The position numbers and the translations under genes are program-made. Positions 1 to 5,509 of a DNA stretch of 5,509 nt are shown piece by piece. Source of the DNA: Bryobacteraceae bacterium (lineage in GTDB: Bacteria; Acidobacteriota; Terriglobia; Bryobacterales; Bryobacteraceae); assembly GCA_030044325.1 (NCBI GenBank), contig JASHWA010000157.1, positions 1 to 5,509 of the forward strand, in the 5' to 3' direction. Position 1 is the first letter of the stretch. Every line of letters starts with the position of its first letter. The notes under the pieces are model-generated. The model ran no database searches. It was not told the DNA's origin and worked only from the letters and a program-made list of their open reading frames with translations.

Positions 1-906
1 GATCAGCTCGGGCGGGTCCAGCACCTCGAATTCGAAGCCGAGCATTCCCAGATACAGCGAAAGTCCGTCGAGCGAGCCGCCGCCCAAATGCAGGGTGCAG
101 GTGTTGGCGTCGATCTCCTCGAGAACCGCCGCAGCGGGAGGAATGCGCGCCGCCGCCGCGGACATGGGGGCGTGCAGCTTCAGCTTCGCCTGGGCCGGAT
201 ACGGCGCGTAGGCGACGCTTCGGCGCACATACATGGCGAAGTCCCCGTCGGGCGCCTTTCGAGGATGAAAACGCGCGCCGGCCGCCAACCTTCCCGAAAT
301 CCGGTCCACGCGGAATGTCCTCCAGTTGCCGCGCGTCAGATCCCAGGCCGCCAGGTACCAGCGGCGGCCGGTGTGCACCAGCCGATGCGGCTCCACTTCG
401 CGCACGCTCGGACTGCCTTCCCGGCTCTCGTAGCTGAAGCGCAGTGTTTCACAGTTGCGGCACGCGCCGGCGATGGTGCTGAGCGTTCGCGCGGCCACTT
501 TGGGACCGTTGTGAGAAAGCGGAACAATCGATGAATGCAGCGCGGCGACGTGACCGCGCAAACGCGAGGGCAAAACCTGTTCGAGTTTCGCAAGCGCGCG
601 CACGGAGGCTTCTTCAATGCCCGTCACCATGCCGCCCGCCGCGGTGCGGAGCCCGACCGCAACGGCTACGGCTTCGTCATCGTCGAGCAGCAGCGGAGGA
701 ATGGTGGTGCCCGCGCCGAGCTGGTAGCCGCCCGCGGCGCCGGAAGTCGAGTTCACCGGATAGCCCAGGCTGCGCAGCCGGTCGACGTCGCGGCGCAGGG
801 TGCGCGCGGTGACCTCCAGGCGTTCGGCGAGCTCGGCGCCGGACCAGTAGCGCCGGGCCTGAAACAGCGAAAGCAGCCGCAGGAGCCGCGCCGAGGTGTC
901 CAGCAT
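1..906 (-). CDS. YafY/DeoR-type transcriptional regulator with WYL domain (partial, C-terminus beyond window)
   Basis: An open frame of 302 codons runs from an ATG at 906 to the window edge without a stop, so the end is missing. Family members are usually about 310-330 residues, so only a little is lost. Residues 1-62 form an HTH_11-type winged helix-turn-helix (SGAELAERLEVTARTLRRDVDRL is split here as SGAELAERLEV then TARTLRRDVDRL, followed by GYPV and a GGYQL wing). Residues about 140-205 are a WYL domain with W183-Y184-L185 (RRWYLAAWD) and the conserved FRVDRI segment at 198-203. Residues about 235-302 look like the start of the C-terminal WCX extension. WYL domains are known to sense ligands, in some cases nucleic acid, and to switch DNA binding; the ligand here is unknown. 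The gene is divergent from the DinB-like gene, with an inverted repeat between them, which suggests autoregulation and control of that neighbour. No in-frame ATG, GTG or TTG lies upstream in the intergenic region. The ribosome binding site is weak (only GAG about 9 bases before the ATG). Confidence 0.9.
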   Translation of the reverse strand, partial: MLDTSARLLRLLSLFQARRYWSGAELAERLEVTARTLRRDVDRLRSLGYPVNSTSGAAGGYQLGAGTTIPPLLLDDDEAVAVAVGLRTAAGGMVTGIEEASVRALAKLEQVLPSRLRGHVAALHSSIVPLSHNGPKVAARTLSTIAGACRNCETLRFSYESREGSPSVREVEPHRLVHTGRRWYLAAWDLTRGNWRTFRVDRISGRLAAGARFHPRKAPDGDFAMYVRRSVAYAPYPAQAKLKLHAPMSAAAARIPPAAAVLEEIDANTCTLHLGGGSLDGLSLYLGMLGFEFEVLDPPELI

Positions 907-930
907 TGTTTTAGTCTCGCACGTGATCGA

Positions 931-945
931 GGACAGAAACTGTCC
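931..945. promoter_or_regulatory. Perfect inverted repeat, candidate operator of the WYL regulator
   Basis: GGACAG-AAA-CTGTCC is a perfect 6-3-6 inverted repeat in the middle of the 95-bp divergent spacer, 25 bases upstream of the regulator ATG and 56 bases upstream of the DinB-like ATG. Its symmetry and location fit a dimeric helix-turn-helix repressor controlling both genes. A weak plus-strand promoter can be drawn with AGGACA (930-935) as -35 and TGATAT (954-959) as -10, which would place the repeat over the -35 element; those boxes match consensus poorly. That the neighbouring regulator binds here is inference. Confidence 0.6.
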
Positions 946-973
946 GCAATGCCTGATATGTTCTGGTTGTCGG

Positions 974-994
974 CTTTTTTCCGAAAAAGGAGAA
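974..994 (+). promoter_or_regulatory. Strong ribosome binding site next to a small A/T hairpin
   Basis: AAGGAGAA at 987-994 lies about 8-9 bases before the ATG at 1002 and fixes the start of the DinB-like gene. Just before and overlapping it, CTTTTT (974-979) can pair with AAAAAG (984-989) around a TCCG loop, so the hairpin's 3' arm takes in the first bases of the Shine-Dalgarno. The ribosome binding site is clear. The hairpin is short and A/T-paired, so a regulatory role is speculative. Confidence 0.7.
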
Positions 995-1001
995 CAAAAA
1001 A

Positions 1002-1517
1002 ATGACGTTCAGTCAAACGCTGTTACCCGAATTTGACCAAGAGATGAAAAATACTCGCAAGATTTTGGAGTGCGTTCCGGACGGAAAATTCGATTTTCAG
1101 CCGCACCCCAAGTCGATGAGCCTGGCGCGTCTGGCGACGCACGTTGCGGAGATGCCGTCGTGGACCAAATCCGCGCTGGACCTCGAGGTTCTCGATATCC
1201 CGGCCGATCACAAGCCGCATTTCGCGCAAACGCGCGCGGAGCTGCTGGAAATGTTCGATAAAGGCGTGGCCGAAGCGCGCCCCAAGATCGAGCAGGCGAC
1301 CGACGATCAGTGGGCCAAGACGTGGACGTTCAAGTTCGCCGGACAAACGATCATGTCGATGCCGCGCACGGCGGTGATGCGCAACGTGATCATGAACCAC
1401 CTGATTCACCATCGCGCGCAGTTGGGCGTGTATCTGCGGCTCAACAACGTCGCGATCCCGGGCATGTACGGGCCGTCGGCGGACGAGGACAACATGTTCG
1501 CCTCGCAGAGCGCGTGA
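1002..1517 (+). CDS. DinB/YfiT-like metal-binding four-helix protein
   Basis: The product has 171 residues, the usual length for the DinB_2 superfamily, whose members are four-helix bundles with a three-histidine metal site. The family is named after Bacillus DinB and is unrelated to E. coli DNA polymerase IV. The N-terminal segment FDFQPHPKSMSLARLATHV (31-48) is typical and supplies the first ligand, H47. The second motif, NHLIHHRAQLGVYLR (132-146), supplies H133 and H137 in the usual HxxxHR arrangement. No signal peptide or membrane segment is seen, so the protein should be cytosolic. Relatives include thiol-dependent transferases (bacillithiol or mycothiol) and stress-induced proteins of unknown activity; the substrate cannot be told here. 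The ATG is backed by a good ribosome binding site. The gene stands alone on this strand, divergent from a WYL regulator that probably controls it, and is followed by a convergent gene. Confidence 0.93.
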   Translation: MTFSQTLLPEFDQEMKNTRKILECVPDGKFDFQPHPKSMSLARLATHVAEMPSWTKSALDLEVLDIPADHKPHFAQTRAELLEMFDKGVAEARPKIEQATDDQWAKTWTFKFAGQTIMSMPRTAVMRNVIMNHLIHHRAQLGVYLRLNNVAIPGMYGPSADEDNMFASQSA

Positions 1518-1528
1518 CTCGGGCCTCC

Positions 1529-1560
1529 CGCGTGGGGCGCGGCGCGGCGTGCGCCACGCG
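1529..1560. terminator. GC-rich hairpin between convergent genes, possible shared terminator
   Basis: The left arm CGCGTGG-GG-CGC (1529-1540) pairs with GCGCCACGCG (1551-1560) as a 10-bp stem with a two-base bulge and a 10-base loop. It sits in the 50-bp spacer between the stop of the DinB-like gene and the stop of the propeller gene, where a bidirectional terminator is expected. Neither side has a run of T, so it is not a standard intrinsic terminator, and the very GC-rich spacer could form such a stem by chance. Confidence 0.4.
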
Positions 1561-1567
1561 CGCGAAG

Positions 1568-4384
1568 TTACTCTGAACCGCTCGACGAAGAGGACGTCGC
1601 GGGCGGGTTGGGCTGATACACGGGTATCGTGACGATATTGCTCGTATAGATGTCCTGCGAAATGGTGAGCTGCGTAATCGCGTTGCTCGACAGGCTGTTG
1701 GAGAGCTCGAGCACCACCTGGTAGATTCCGATCATGCCTTCGGCGAGTCCCGCCGAAATCACATTCGCATTGGAGCCTCCCACCAGCGAGGAAACATCGT
1801 CACCGGCGGTGTTGGCGACAGGGCCGGTATATGCCTGGCCGTCGACGATGGCGTTCTTGGCCGCGTCCGGAATCACCAGGCCGAGACCCGTGGCGAAAAC
1901 GTAGATGGTTTCGCCGGCTTGCGCGGGATTGTCCGCGGTGACCGGCGCGCCCGCGACGTTGGCGCAGCACAGGGTGCTGTTGAACGCGGTCAGCACCACG
2001 GAACCTGCCGAGCCGGTCGCCGAACCGGTCGATGTCGCGGTGAAAGGGATGCCGTCGCCCTCCGGGCCGGGAACCTTGGCGCGCAGCCGGATGCGCGTGT
2101 ACGCATTGGCCGCGGAAGCCACAACCACTTCGGACGGATTCGTGTTCATCAGCACGATCAGCGCATCGCGAATGGTCTCCAGCGTGTCGCTGCTTTGCAC
2201 CGTGTAGTTGTAGGTCCGGTCCTGAATCGTGACCGTCGCCGTATCGCCCGGATTGATGGTGCCATCCACCGAAACCGTCCCGGTAGCGTAGCTTGATCCG
2301 TGATAAGCGTAGGCCACCTGCGGCTGGTTACCCGGCTGGGCGTAAATCCCGGGATTGGCTGCGGTGATGGGCAATCCCACCGCGTCGGTCACGGTAATCG
2401 AGCCGTCGGAATGCACGGTTCGAACGTACAGGCTGCTGCTGTTGGTGTCGACGACTTCAAATGGCACCTGGGCGTTGACCGCCGTCGGCGAAACGTACTC
2501 GAGCGGAACCCGAATTCCGTCCACGTACACCTCGACCCCTCCCAGATCGAGCGGCAGCGTCTGCGCATTCGCCGGTACCGAGGCCGTGCCGTCAGCGAGA
2601 TTGCTTCCCTGGATCTGCACGATCGTGCCCGGCGCGAGCGTCGATGAGGTTCCGCCGCCCGCCAGAGTGCCGCTGCTCGCGGTCGCGGTCTCCGTCGCGT
2701 TGGTTGACACGCTGGTGCTGAGCGAAATACTGTTCCCCGTGGTGCCGGCCACGCGCGCGACCAGTTCCAGCGCTCCGTAACCGGTGAGGTCGATCGCGAT
2801 GACATAGGGATCCCCCGCTCCGTTGTTGGCGCTGTTGATAATGTTGACCAGGTTGCTCGCGATCGTGTCATCCGTATCGCCGCTGACCACCGTATAGGTG
2901 TACTCGGTGGCGTTGATGGCCACGGTGATTGTATCGCCGGCCGTGATGGTGCCGCCCATCGTCACCGTCGCGATCGCGTAAATCGCGAGGCTCGCCGAGT
3001 TCACCACCGAAGTCTGCGTCACGACGGCCGCCTCCGGCGTAAAAACGAGTATTCGAAAGTCGTTCCCATCGGCGACGTAGAGATTCGTGCCGTCCCAGGC
3101 GAGCGCGGTGGGACAAGGCGTCGCATTCGAGGCCGATATCGACAGGTCGGGCGCGAATTGAGAATAGGTGCTGGTCTGCACGTCGGTGAACTCGTCCGGC
3201 TGGCCCAGAATTTCGTCCGGCTCGGCGTCGTTGAACGCGGGGATGGTGTTGTAGACCAACACGCGATCGTTTCCTCCGTCGGCGACATACAGGCGTGTGC
3301 CGTCGGAAAGCGCGAACCGCGGAAAATTCAGCGTCTGGCCGCATTCCGCCGGATAAGTCGGATTGCCGTCGCTGTCGGTGCCGTTCGACGCGCAAATGTC
3401 GGTGTTGTCGTTGGCGACTCCGTAGGTGAAATCCACCTGCCCGAGCTCCAGATCGGCCGGCTGGCCGTTCTGCGTAGGAATTTCATTCCAAATGAGAATG
3501 CGGCTGAAGCCCAGGTCGGAAACGAAAACATGCACGCCGTCGGTGGTGATGGAGGTCGGCGAAAGCATGTTGTTCGACGCGGGATAAACCGTGCTGGTGG
3601 CCTGGTTGACGTTGGGAACCGTGGTGAAGTTGGGCGCGCCCAGCACCATATCCGCGGGCTGATTGTTCTGGGTCGGAACCGAATTCCACACCAGCACGCG
3701 GTTGTTCTGCGTATCGGCGACCCAGAACTTCCCCGCTCCAAACCACACGCCCTCCGGTGCGCGCAATCCGCTGGCGGTCACCGGCGGAGGAACCTGAAGC
3801 GTGGTGAAATCGGGCTGCCCGAGAACCACGTCGGCATTCTGCATGTTGGTGGTCGGAATCTCGTTCCAGATCAGCACGCGATTGTTGGCTGTATCGGCGA
3901 CGGCCACATGAACCCCGTCGGAAGCGACCGCTACCGGAAGGTTCATCTGATTCTGGGTGCGGCCCGGATTAAAGCTGGTGGCGTCTTCGAGGTCGGTAAC
4001 GGTCGGTCCCGTAAAGTCGGGCTGGCCGAGAACGATGTTCGCCGCGCCGACGCACACCGGACAACGCGCGATATAGGGTGTGATCGCCTGCGTAGGCGCC
4101 GGCCAGCTCTCTGCGATCTGATTGAAAATCAGCACCCGATTCATGATCGGGACAAGCCCCAGCCGGTTCGAATCCGCAACGAATAAATTGTCGGCGGCGT
4201 AAGCCACCCCGCCCACGCTTCCGAGTTGCGTGTTGAGCGGCGTGCTCACCTCGGGATCGCCGCTATATTGTTGCGAGGTGAAGGTGGTTTGGCCGATAAC
4301 CAGTCGTGCGGCCTGATTGGTGACGAACTGTTGAGCAAGACCCAGACCGGCACACAGTGAGAAAATGGCACAGTATTTCAGCAT
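1568..4384 (-). CDS. Exported six-bladed beta-propeller (NHL-like) protein with TIGR03437-like Solibacter C-terminal domain
   Basis: The product has 938 residues counted from the ATG at 4384. Residues 1-17 are a Sec signal peptide (MLKYCAIFSLCAGLGLA, likely cut before QQF) with no lipobox, so the protein is exported. Residues 27-451 hold six repeats of the form xxVLGQPDF...(L/F)xVADxxNxRVLIWNxIP, typical of NHL-like propellers. Residues 460-922 are a TIGR03437-like region in three pieces (460-466, 583-695, 804-922), separated by two copies of one roughly 100-residue module (470-569 and 700-797). The end is a proline/serine tail (SSSSSGSE). Mature-part cysteines are C108/C111, C331, C348, C424 and adjacent C806-C807. 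The frame is also open upstream to a TTG at 4447, but that extension would cover the promoter and precede the signal peptide, so I reject it. No Shine-Dalgarno precedes the ATG. No enzyme motif is visible. Propellers of this kind usually bind partners or ligands outside the cell; the actual role is unknown. Confidence 0.9.
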   Translation of the reverse strand: MLKYCAIFSLCAGLGLAQQFVTNQAARLVIGQTTFTSQQYSGDPEVSTPLNTQLGSVGGVAYAADNLFVADSNRLGLVPIMNRVLIFNQIAESWPAPTQAITPYIARCPVCVGAANIVLGQPDFTGPTVTDLEDATSFNPGRTQNQMNLPVAVASDGVHVAVADTANNRVLIWNEIPTTNMQNADVVLGQPDFTTLQVPPPVTASGLRAPEGVWFGAGKFWVADTQNNRVLVWNSVPTQNNQPADMVLGAPNFTTVPNVNQATSTVYPASNNMLSPTSITTDGVHVFVSDLGFSRILIWNEIPTQNGQPADLELGQVDFTYGVANDNTDICASNGTDSDGNPTYPAECGQTLNFPRFALSDGTRLYVADGGNDRVLVYNTIPAFNDAEPDEILGQPDEFTDVQTSTYSQFAPDLSISASNATPCPTALAWDGTNLYVADGNDFRILVFTPEAAVVTQTSVVNSASLAIYAIATVTMGGTITAGDTITVAINATEYTYTVVSGDTDDTIASNLVNIINSANNGAGDPYVIAIDLTGYGALELVARVAGTTGNSISLSTSVSTNATETATASSGTLAGGGTSSTLAPGTIVQIQGSNLADGTASVPANAQTLPLDLGGVEVYVDGIRVPLEYVSPTAVNAQVPFEVVDTNSSSLYVRTVHSDGSITVTDAVGLPITAANPGIYAQPGNQPQVAYAYHGSSYATGTVSVDGTINPGDTATVTIQDRTYNYTVQSSDTLETIRDALIVLMNTNPSEVVVASAANAYTRIRLRAKVPGPEGDGIPFTATSTGSATGSAGSVVLTAFNSTLCCANVAGAPVTADNPAQAGETIYVFATGLGLVIPDAAKNAIVDGQAYTGPVANTAGDDVSSLVGGSNANVISAGLAEGMIGIYQVVLELSNSLSSNAITQLTISQDIYTSNIVTIPVYQPNPPATSSSSSGSE
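1994..2287 (-). repeat. Second copy of the duplicated ~100-residue module (copy B)
   Basis: Residues 700-797 of the exported protein. Key residues: DGTINPGDTATVTI, then YNYTV, DTLETI, ALIVLMN, then RLRAKVPGPEGDGI. Over the first 37 aligned positions about half are identical to copy A by eye; the second half is more diverged and copy B lacks about six residues near the NNGAGDP of copy A. It interrupts the TIGR03437-like region between NPGIY...AYAYH and STLCCANVAGAPVT...GETIYVFATGLG. Confidence 0.75.
2678..2977 (-). repeat. First copy of a duplicated ~100-residue module (copy A)
   Basis: Residues 470-569 of the exported protein. Key residues: GGTITAGDTITVAI, then YTYTV, DTDDTI, an amphipathic stretch NLVNIIN, then ELVARVAGTTGNSI. 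It sits between VVNSASL and APGTIVQIQGSNL, which are normally close together in TIGR03437-type domains. Copy B follows the same order of motifs, which establishes a within-protein duplication. Similar threonine-rich GDT...YTYTV...I modules occur in bacterial surface and phage-like proteins, but I cannot name the family with certainty. Confidence 0.75.
3032..4306 (-). repeat. Six tandem NHL-like repeats encoding a beta-propeller
   Basis: In the 938-residue numbering the units are about 27-91, 114-182, 184-243, 244-309, 310-389 and 390-451. Each starts with a VLGQPDFT-like strand and ends with NRVLIWN-like residues after a VAD turn. Units 2, 3 and 4 are closest to each other and are linked by IPTxNxQxAD. 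Unit 1 is degenerate (VIGQTTF, NRVLIFN). Unit 5 carries an insert with C331, C348 and an acidic DSDGN loop. Unit 6 ends in FRILVF. Six units match the six blades of NHL propellers. At DNA level the copies have diverged, for example around 3470-3510, 3660-3720 and 3840-3900. Confidence 0.85.
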
Positions 4385-4411
4385 CAGAAGCGGCTTGCGA
4401 GTGTGTAGTTC

Positions 4412-4420
4412 AGTATACCA
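4412..4420 (-). promoter_or_regulatory. Extended -10 promoter of the propeller gene
   Basis: On the minus strand TGGTATACT reads as a TGn extension plus TATACT (five of six matches to TATAAT). No good -35 is seen at 16-18 bases, which is usual for extended -10 promoters. Transcription would begin near 4405, giving a leader of about 20 bases before the ATG at 4384. The site lies between the dehydrogenase stop and this ATG, so the propeller gene can be transcribed on its own, and the upstream TTG at 4447 would not be in that transcript. Confidence 0.55.
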
Positions 4421-4462
4421 ACTAGGGACGTTGCCTGCGGGGAGCAAGTTGCAGTCCAGTTT

Positions 4463-5464
4463 CTAGCCCACCATCAGTACCGCGGCGCCCTGAATCGCAT
4501 CATTCTTCAGCGCATTCAGCGCGACGTTCGCCTCCGCAAGCGGAAATGTCTCGACCGACGTGCGCACCGGAATTTGCGCGGCGATCTTCAGAAAATCTTC
4601 GCCGTCTTTACGCGTATTATTGGCGACGCTCCGAATCGACCGCTCCCAATACAACAGCTTGTCATAGGACATCGCGGGGATCTCCGACATGTGAATCCCG
4701 CCCAGCACCACGGTTCCTCCGCGCTTCATATTGCGGAGCGCGGCCGGAACCAGATCGCCCGCCGGAGCGAAGATAATCGCGGCATTCAATTTCTCAGGCG
4801 ACCGGTCTTCGCCGCCGCCCGCAAACGCGGCGCCCAACTCCCTCGCCAATTCTTGATGACGCTCATCGCGCGTGAACGCCAGCACCTTTACGCCCCAATG
4901 CCGCGCGACTTGAATCGCCACGTGCGCCGCCGCGCCGAATCCGTACAACCCCAACGTCGCGCCGTCCTGCACACCCGAAATGCGCAGACATCGAAATCCG
5001 ATGATTCCAGCGCACAACAGCGGCGCCGCGTGCAGATCCGCGAATCCCTCCGGCAGCGCGTACGCGAAATCCTCCTGCGCGATGACGAACTCGGCGTAGC
5101 CGCCATCCACCGTGTGCCCCGTGAAGGTCGCCGCTGCACACAGGTTTTCGTTTCCGGCGCGGCAGAATTCGCACGTTCCGTCGGTCGAATGCAGCCATGC
5201 GACGCCCACCCGCGCTCCAATGGGAAAGCGCGACGCATTCGCACCGTTTTTTTCGACCACCCCCGCCACCTGGTGCCCCGGAATCAAAGGCGATTTCAAC
5301 ACCGGCAGCTCGCCTTCGATCACGTGCAGATCCGTGCGGCACACCCCGCACGCGTGGACGCGCACGCGAATCTCGCGCTCGCCCGGCTCCGGCGTGGGAA
5401 CGTCCGTGTACACCAGCGGATTCGTGTGGATCGGCGCGCGCTTGTACAGAATCGCGGCTTTCAT
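4463..5464 (-). CDS. Zinc-dependent medium-chain alcohol dehydrogenase (CAD2-like subgroup)
   Basis: The product has 333 residues, normal for the zinc MDR family, which interconverts alcohols and aldehydes with NAD(P) in the cytosol. Residues 1-150 form the GroES-like catalytic domain. The catalytic zinc ligands are C39 (ACGVCRTDLH), H64 in PGHQVAG (the usual GHE is GHQ here) and C151 (LLCAGIIGF). The structural zinc lobe is TDGTCEFCRAGNENLC with C98, C101 and C109, but the first ligand position is D95 instead of Cys. The Rossmann fold carries GLYGFGAAAH (172-181), then AFTRD at the end of the second strand; R199 may favour NADP. The later segments APAG, GGIHMSEIP and RSVANNTRKDGEDF match the subgroup annotated as CAD2-like zinc alcohol dehydrogenases. 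The substrate is unknown. The ATG at 5464 is chosen over an in-frame GTG at 5482 because a good ribosome binding site lies between them. The TAG stop lies 78 bases before the propeller ATG on the same strand. Confidence 0.93.
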   Translation of the reverse strand: MKAAILYKRAPIHTNPLVYTDVPTPEPGEREIRVRVHACGVCRTDLHVIEGELPVLKSPLIPGHQVAGVVEKNGANASRFPIGARVGVAWLHSTDGTCEFCRAGNENLCAAATFTGHTVDGGYAEFVIAQEDFAYALPEGFADLHAAPLLCAGIIGFRCLRISGVQDGATLGLYGFGAAAHVAIQVARHWGVKVLAFTRDERHQELARELGAAFAGGGEDRSPEKLNAAIIFAPAGDLVPAALRNMKRGGTVVLGGIHMSEIPAMSYDKLLYWERSIRSVANNTRKDGEDFLKIAAQIPVRTSVETFPLAEANVALNALKNDAIQGAAVLMVG

Positions 5465-5471
5465 CTGCGCT

Positions 5472-5478
5472 CCACCTT
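5472..5478 (-). promoter_or_regulatory. Ribosome binding site that decides the dehydrogenase start
   Basis: On the minus strand AAGGTGG lies 7 bases before the ATG at 5464. The in-frame GTG at 5482 would put this Shine-Dalgarno inside the coding region and add six residues (start Met, then KGGAQ) not expected in a family whose members start MKA. The remaining bases to the window end show no promoter I can support. Confidence 0.7.
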
Positions 5479-5509
5479 TCACGTGCGCATGCGGGCCAGG
5501 AAATACAAT

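Noticed and set aside
88..1005. Overlapping plus-strand frames (88-534, 531-812, 535-1005) opposite the regulator
   Set aside because: They are Arg/Ala-rich shadow frames in GC-rich DNA. The minus-strand frame from 906 encodes an intact HTH-WYL protein across the same bases.
753..1016. A minus-strand frame of 87 codons starting inside the DinB-like gene
   Set aside because: It runs out of frame through the regulator's HTH region and the intergenic spacer, and its translation resembles nothing.
3158..4186. A 342-codon open frame on the plus strand, antisense to the propeller repeats
   Set aside because: It mirrors the repeated minus-strand codons, giving periodic Arg/Val/His-rich text with no recognisable domain. 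The minus-strand frame has a signal peptide, clear propeller repeats and domain motifs.
4334..4384. Lipoprotein signal in the propeller protein (C5 or C11)
   Set aside because: Neither cysteine is preceded by a lipobox (the residues are LKYC and FSLC). The pattern fits an ordinary signal peptide cut after A17.
4430..4450. TTGC/GCAA pairing after the dehydrogenase as its terminator
   Set aside because: Only about four base pairs form without interruption and there is no T tract.
4385..4462. Dehydrogenase and propeller genes as one tight operon
   Set aside because: A 78-base gap with an extended -10 promoter separates them, and no functional link is visible. Read-through cannot be excluded.
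5465..5482. GTG at 5482 as the dehydrogenase start
   Set aside because: The added codons contain the Shine-Dalgarno for the ATG at 5464, and the family normally begins at MKA.
5479..5490. Tiny frame ATG CGC ACG TGA just upstream of the dehydrogenase as a leader peptide
   Set aside because: It has three codons, no ribosome binding site of its own that I can see, and nothing that distinguishes it from chance.

Overview
The window most likely comes from a soil-type acidobacterium of the Bryobacterales/Candidatus Solibacter kind. The main reason is the large exported protein on the minus strand. Its C-terminal part reads as the 'Solibacter uncharacterized C-terminal domain' (TIGR03437 style: VNSASL, APGTIVQIQGSNL, YVSPTAVNAQVPFE, NPGIY, GETIYVFATGLG), which I know mainly from large paralogous families in that lineage. 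The GC-rich sequence fits. This is inference from motifs, not from a search.

Layout, left to right. (1) Positions 1-906, minus strand: a YafY/DeoR-type regulator with an N-terminal helix-turn-helix and a WYL domain, cut off by the window edge. It has no stop codon inside the window. (2) Positions 907-1001: a 95-bp divergent intergenic region with a perfect 15-bp inverted repeat (931-945), the best operator candidate in the window. (3) Positions 1002-1517, plus strand: a DinB/YfiT-like four-helix metal-binding protein with a strong ribosome binding site. (4) Positions 1518-1567: a short convergent spacer filled by a GC-rich hairpin. (5) Positions 1568-4384, minus strand: a 938-residue exported protein with a signal peptide, six NHL-like repeats that should form one six-bladed beta-propeller, and a TIGR03437-like region interrupted twice by copies of the same roughly 100-residue module. 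(6) Positions 4385-4462: a spacer with an extended -10 promoter for the propeller gene. (7) Positions 4463-5464, minus strand: a zinc-dependent medium-chain alcohol dehydrogenase. The last 45 bases hold its ribosome binding site and upstream sequence.

How the parts relate. The regulator and the DinB-like gene form a divergent pair, probably controlled together through the shared inverted repeat. The dehydrogenase and the propeller gene lie in tandem, but the propeller gene seems to have its own promoter, so I do not read them as a tight operon, and nothing in the sequence ties their functions together. No RNA genes, insertion sequences, CRISPR arrays or obvious defence systems are visible. 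No stretch over 300 bases lacks a gene. The most unusual items are the twice-interrupted TIGR03437-like region, an Asp in place of the first structural-zinc cysteine of the dehydrogenase, and the perfect palindrome between the divergent genes. I see no convincing entirely new system.
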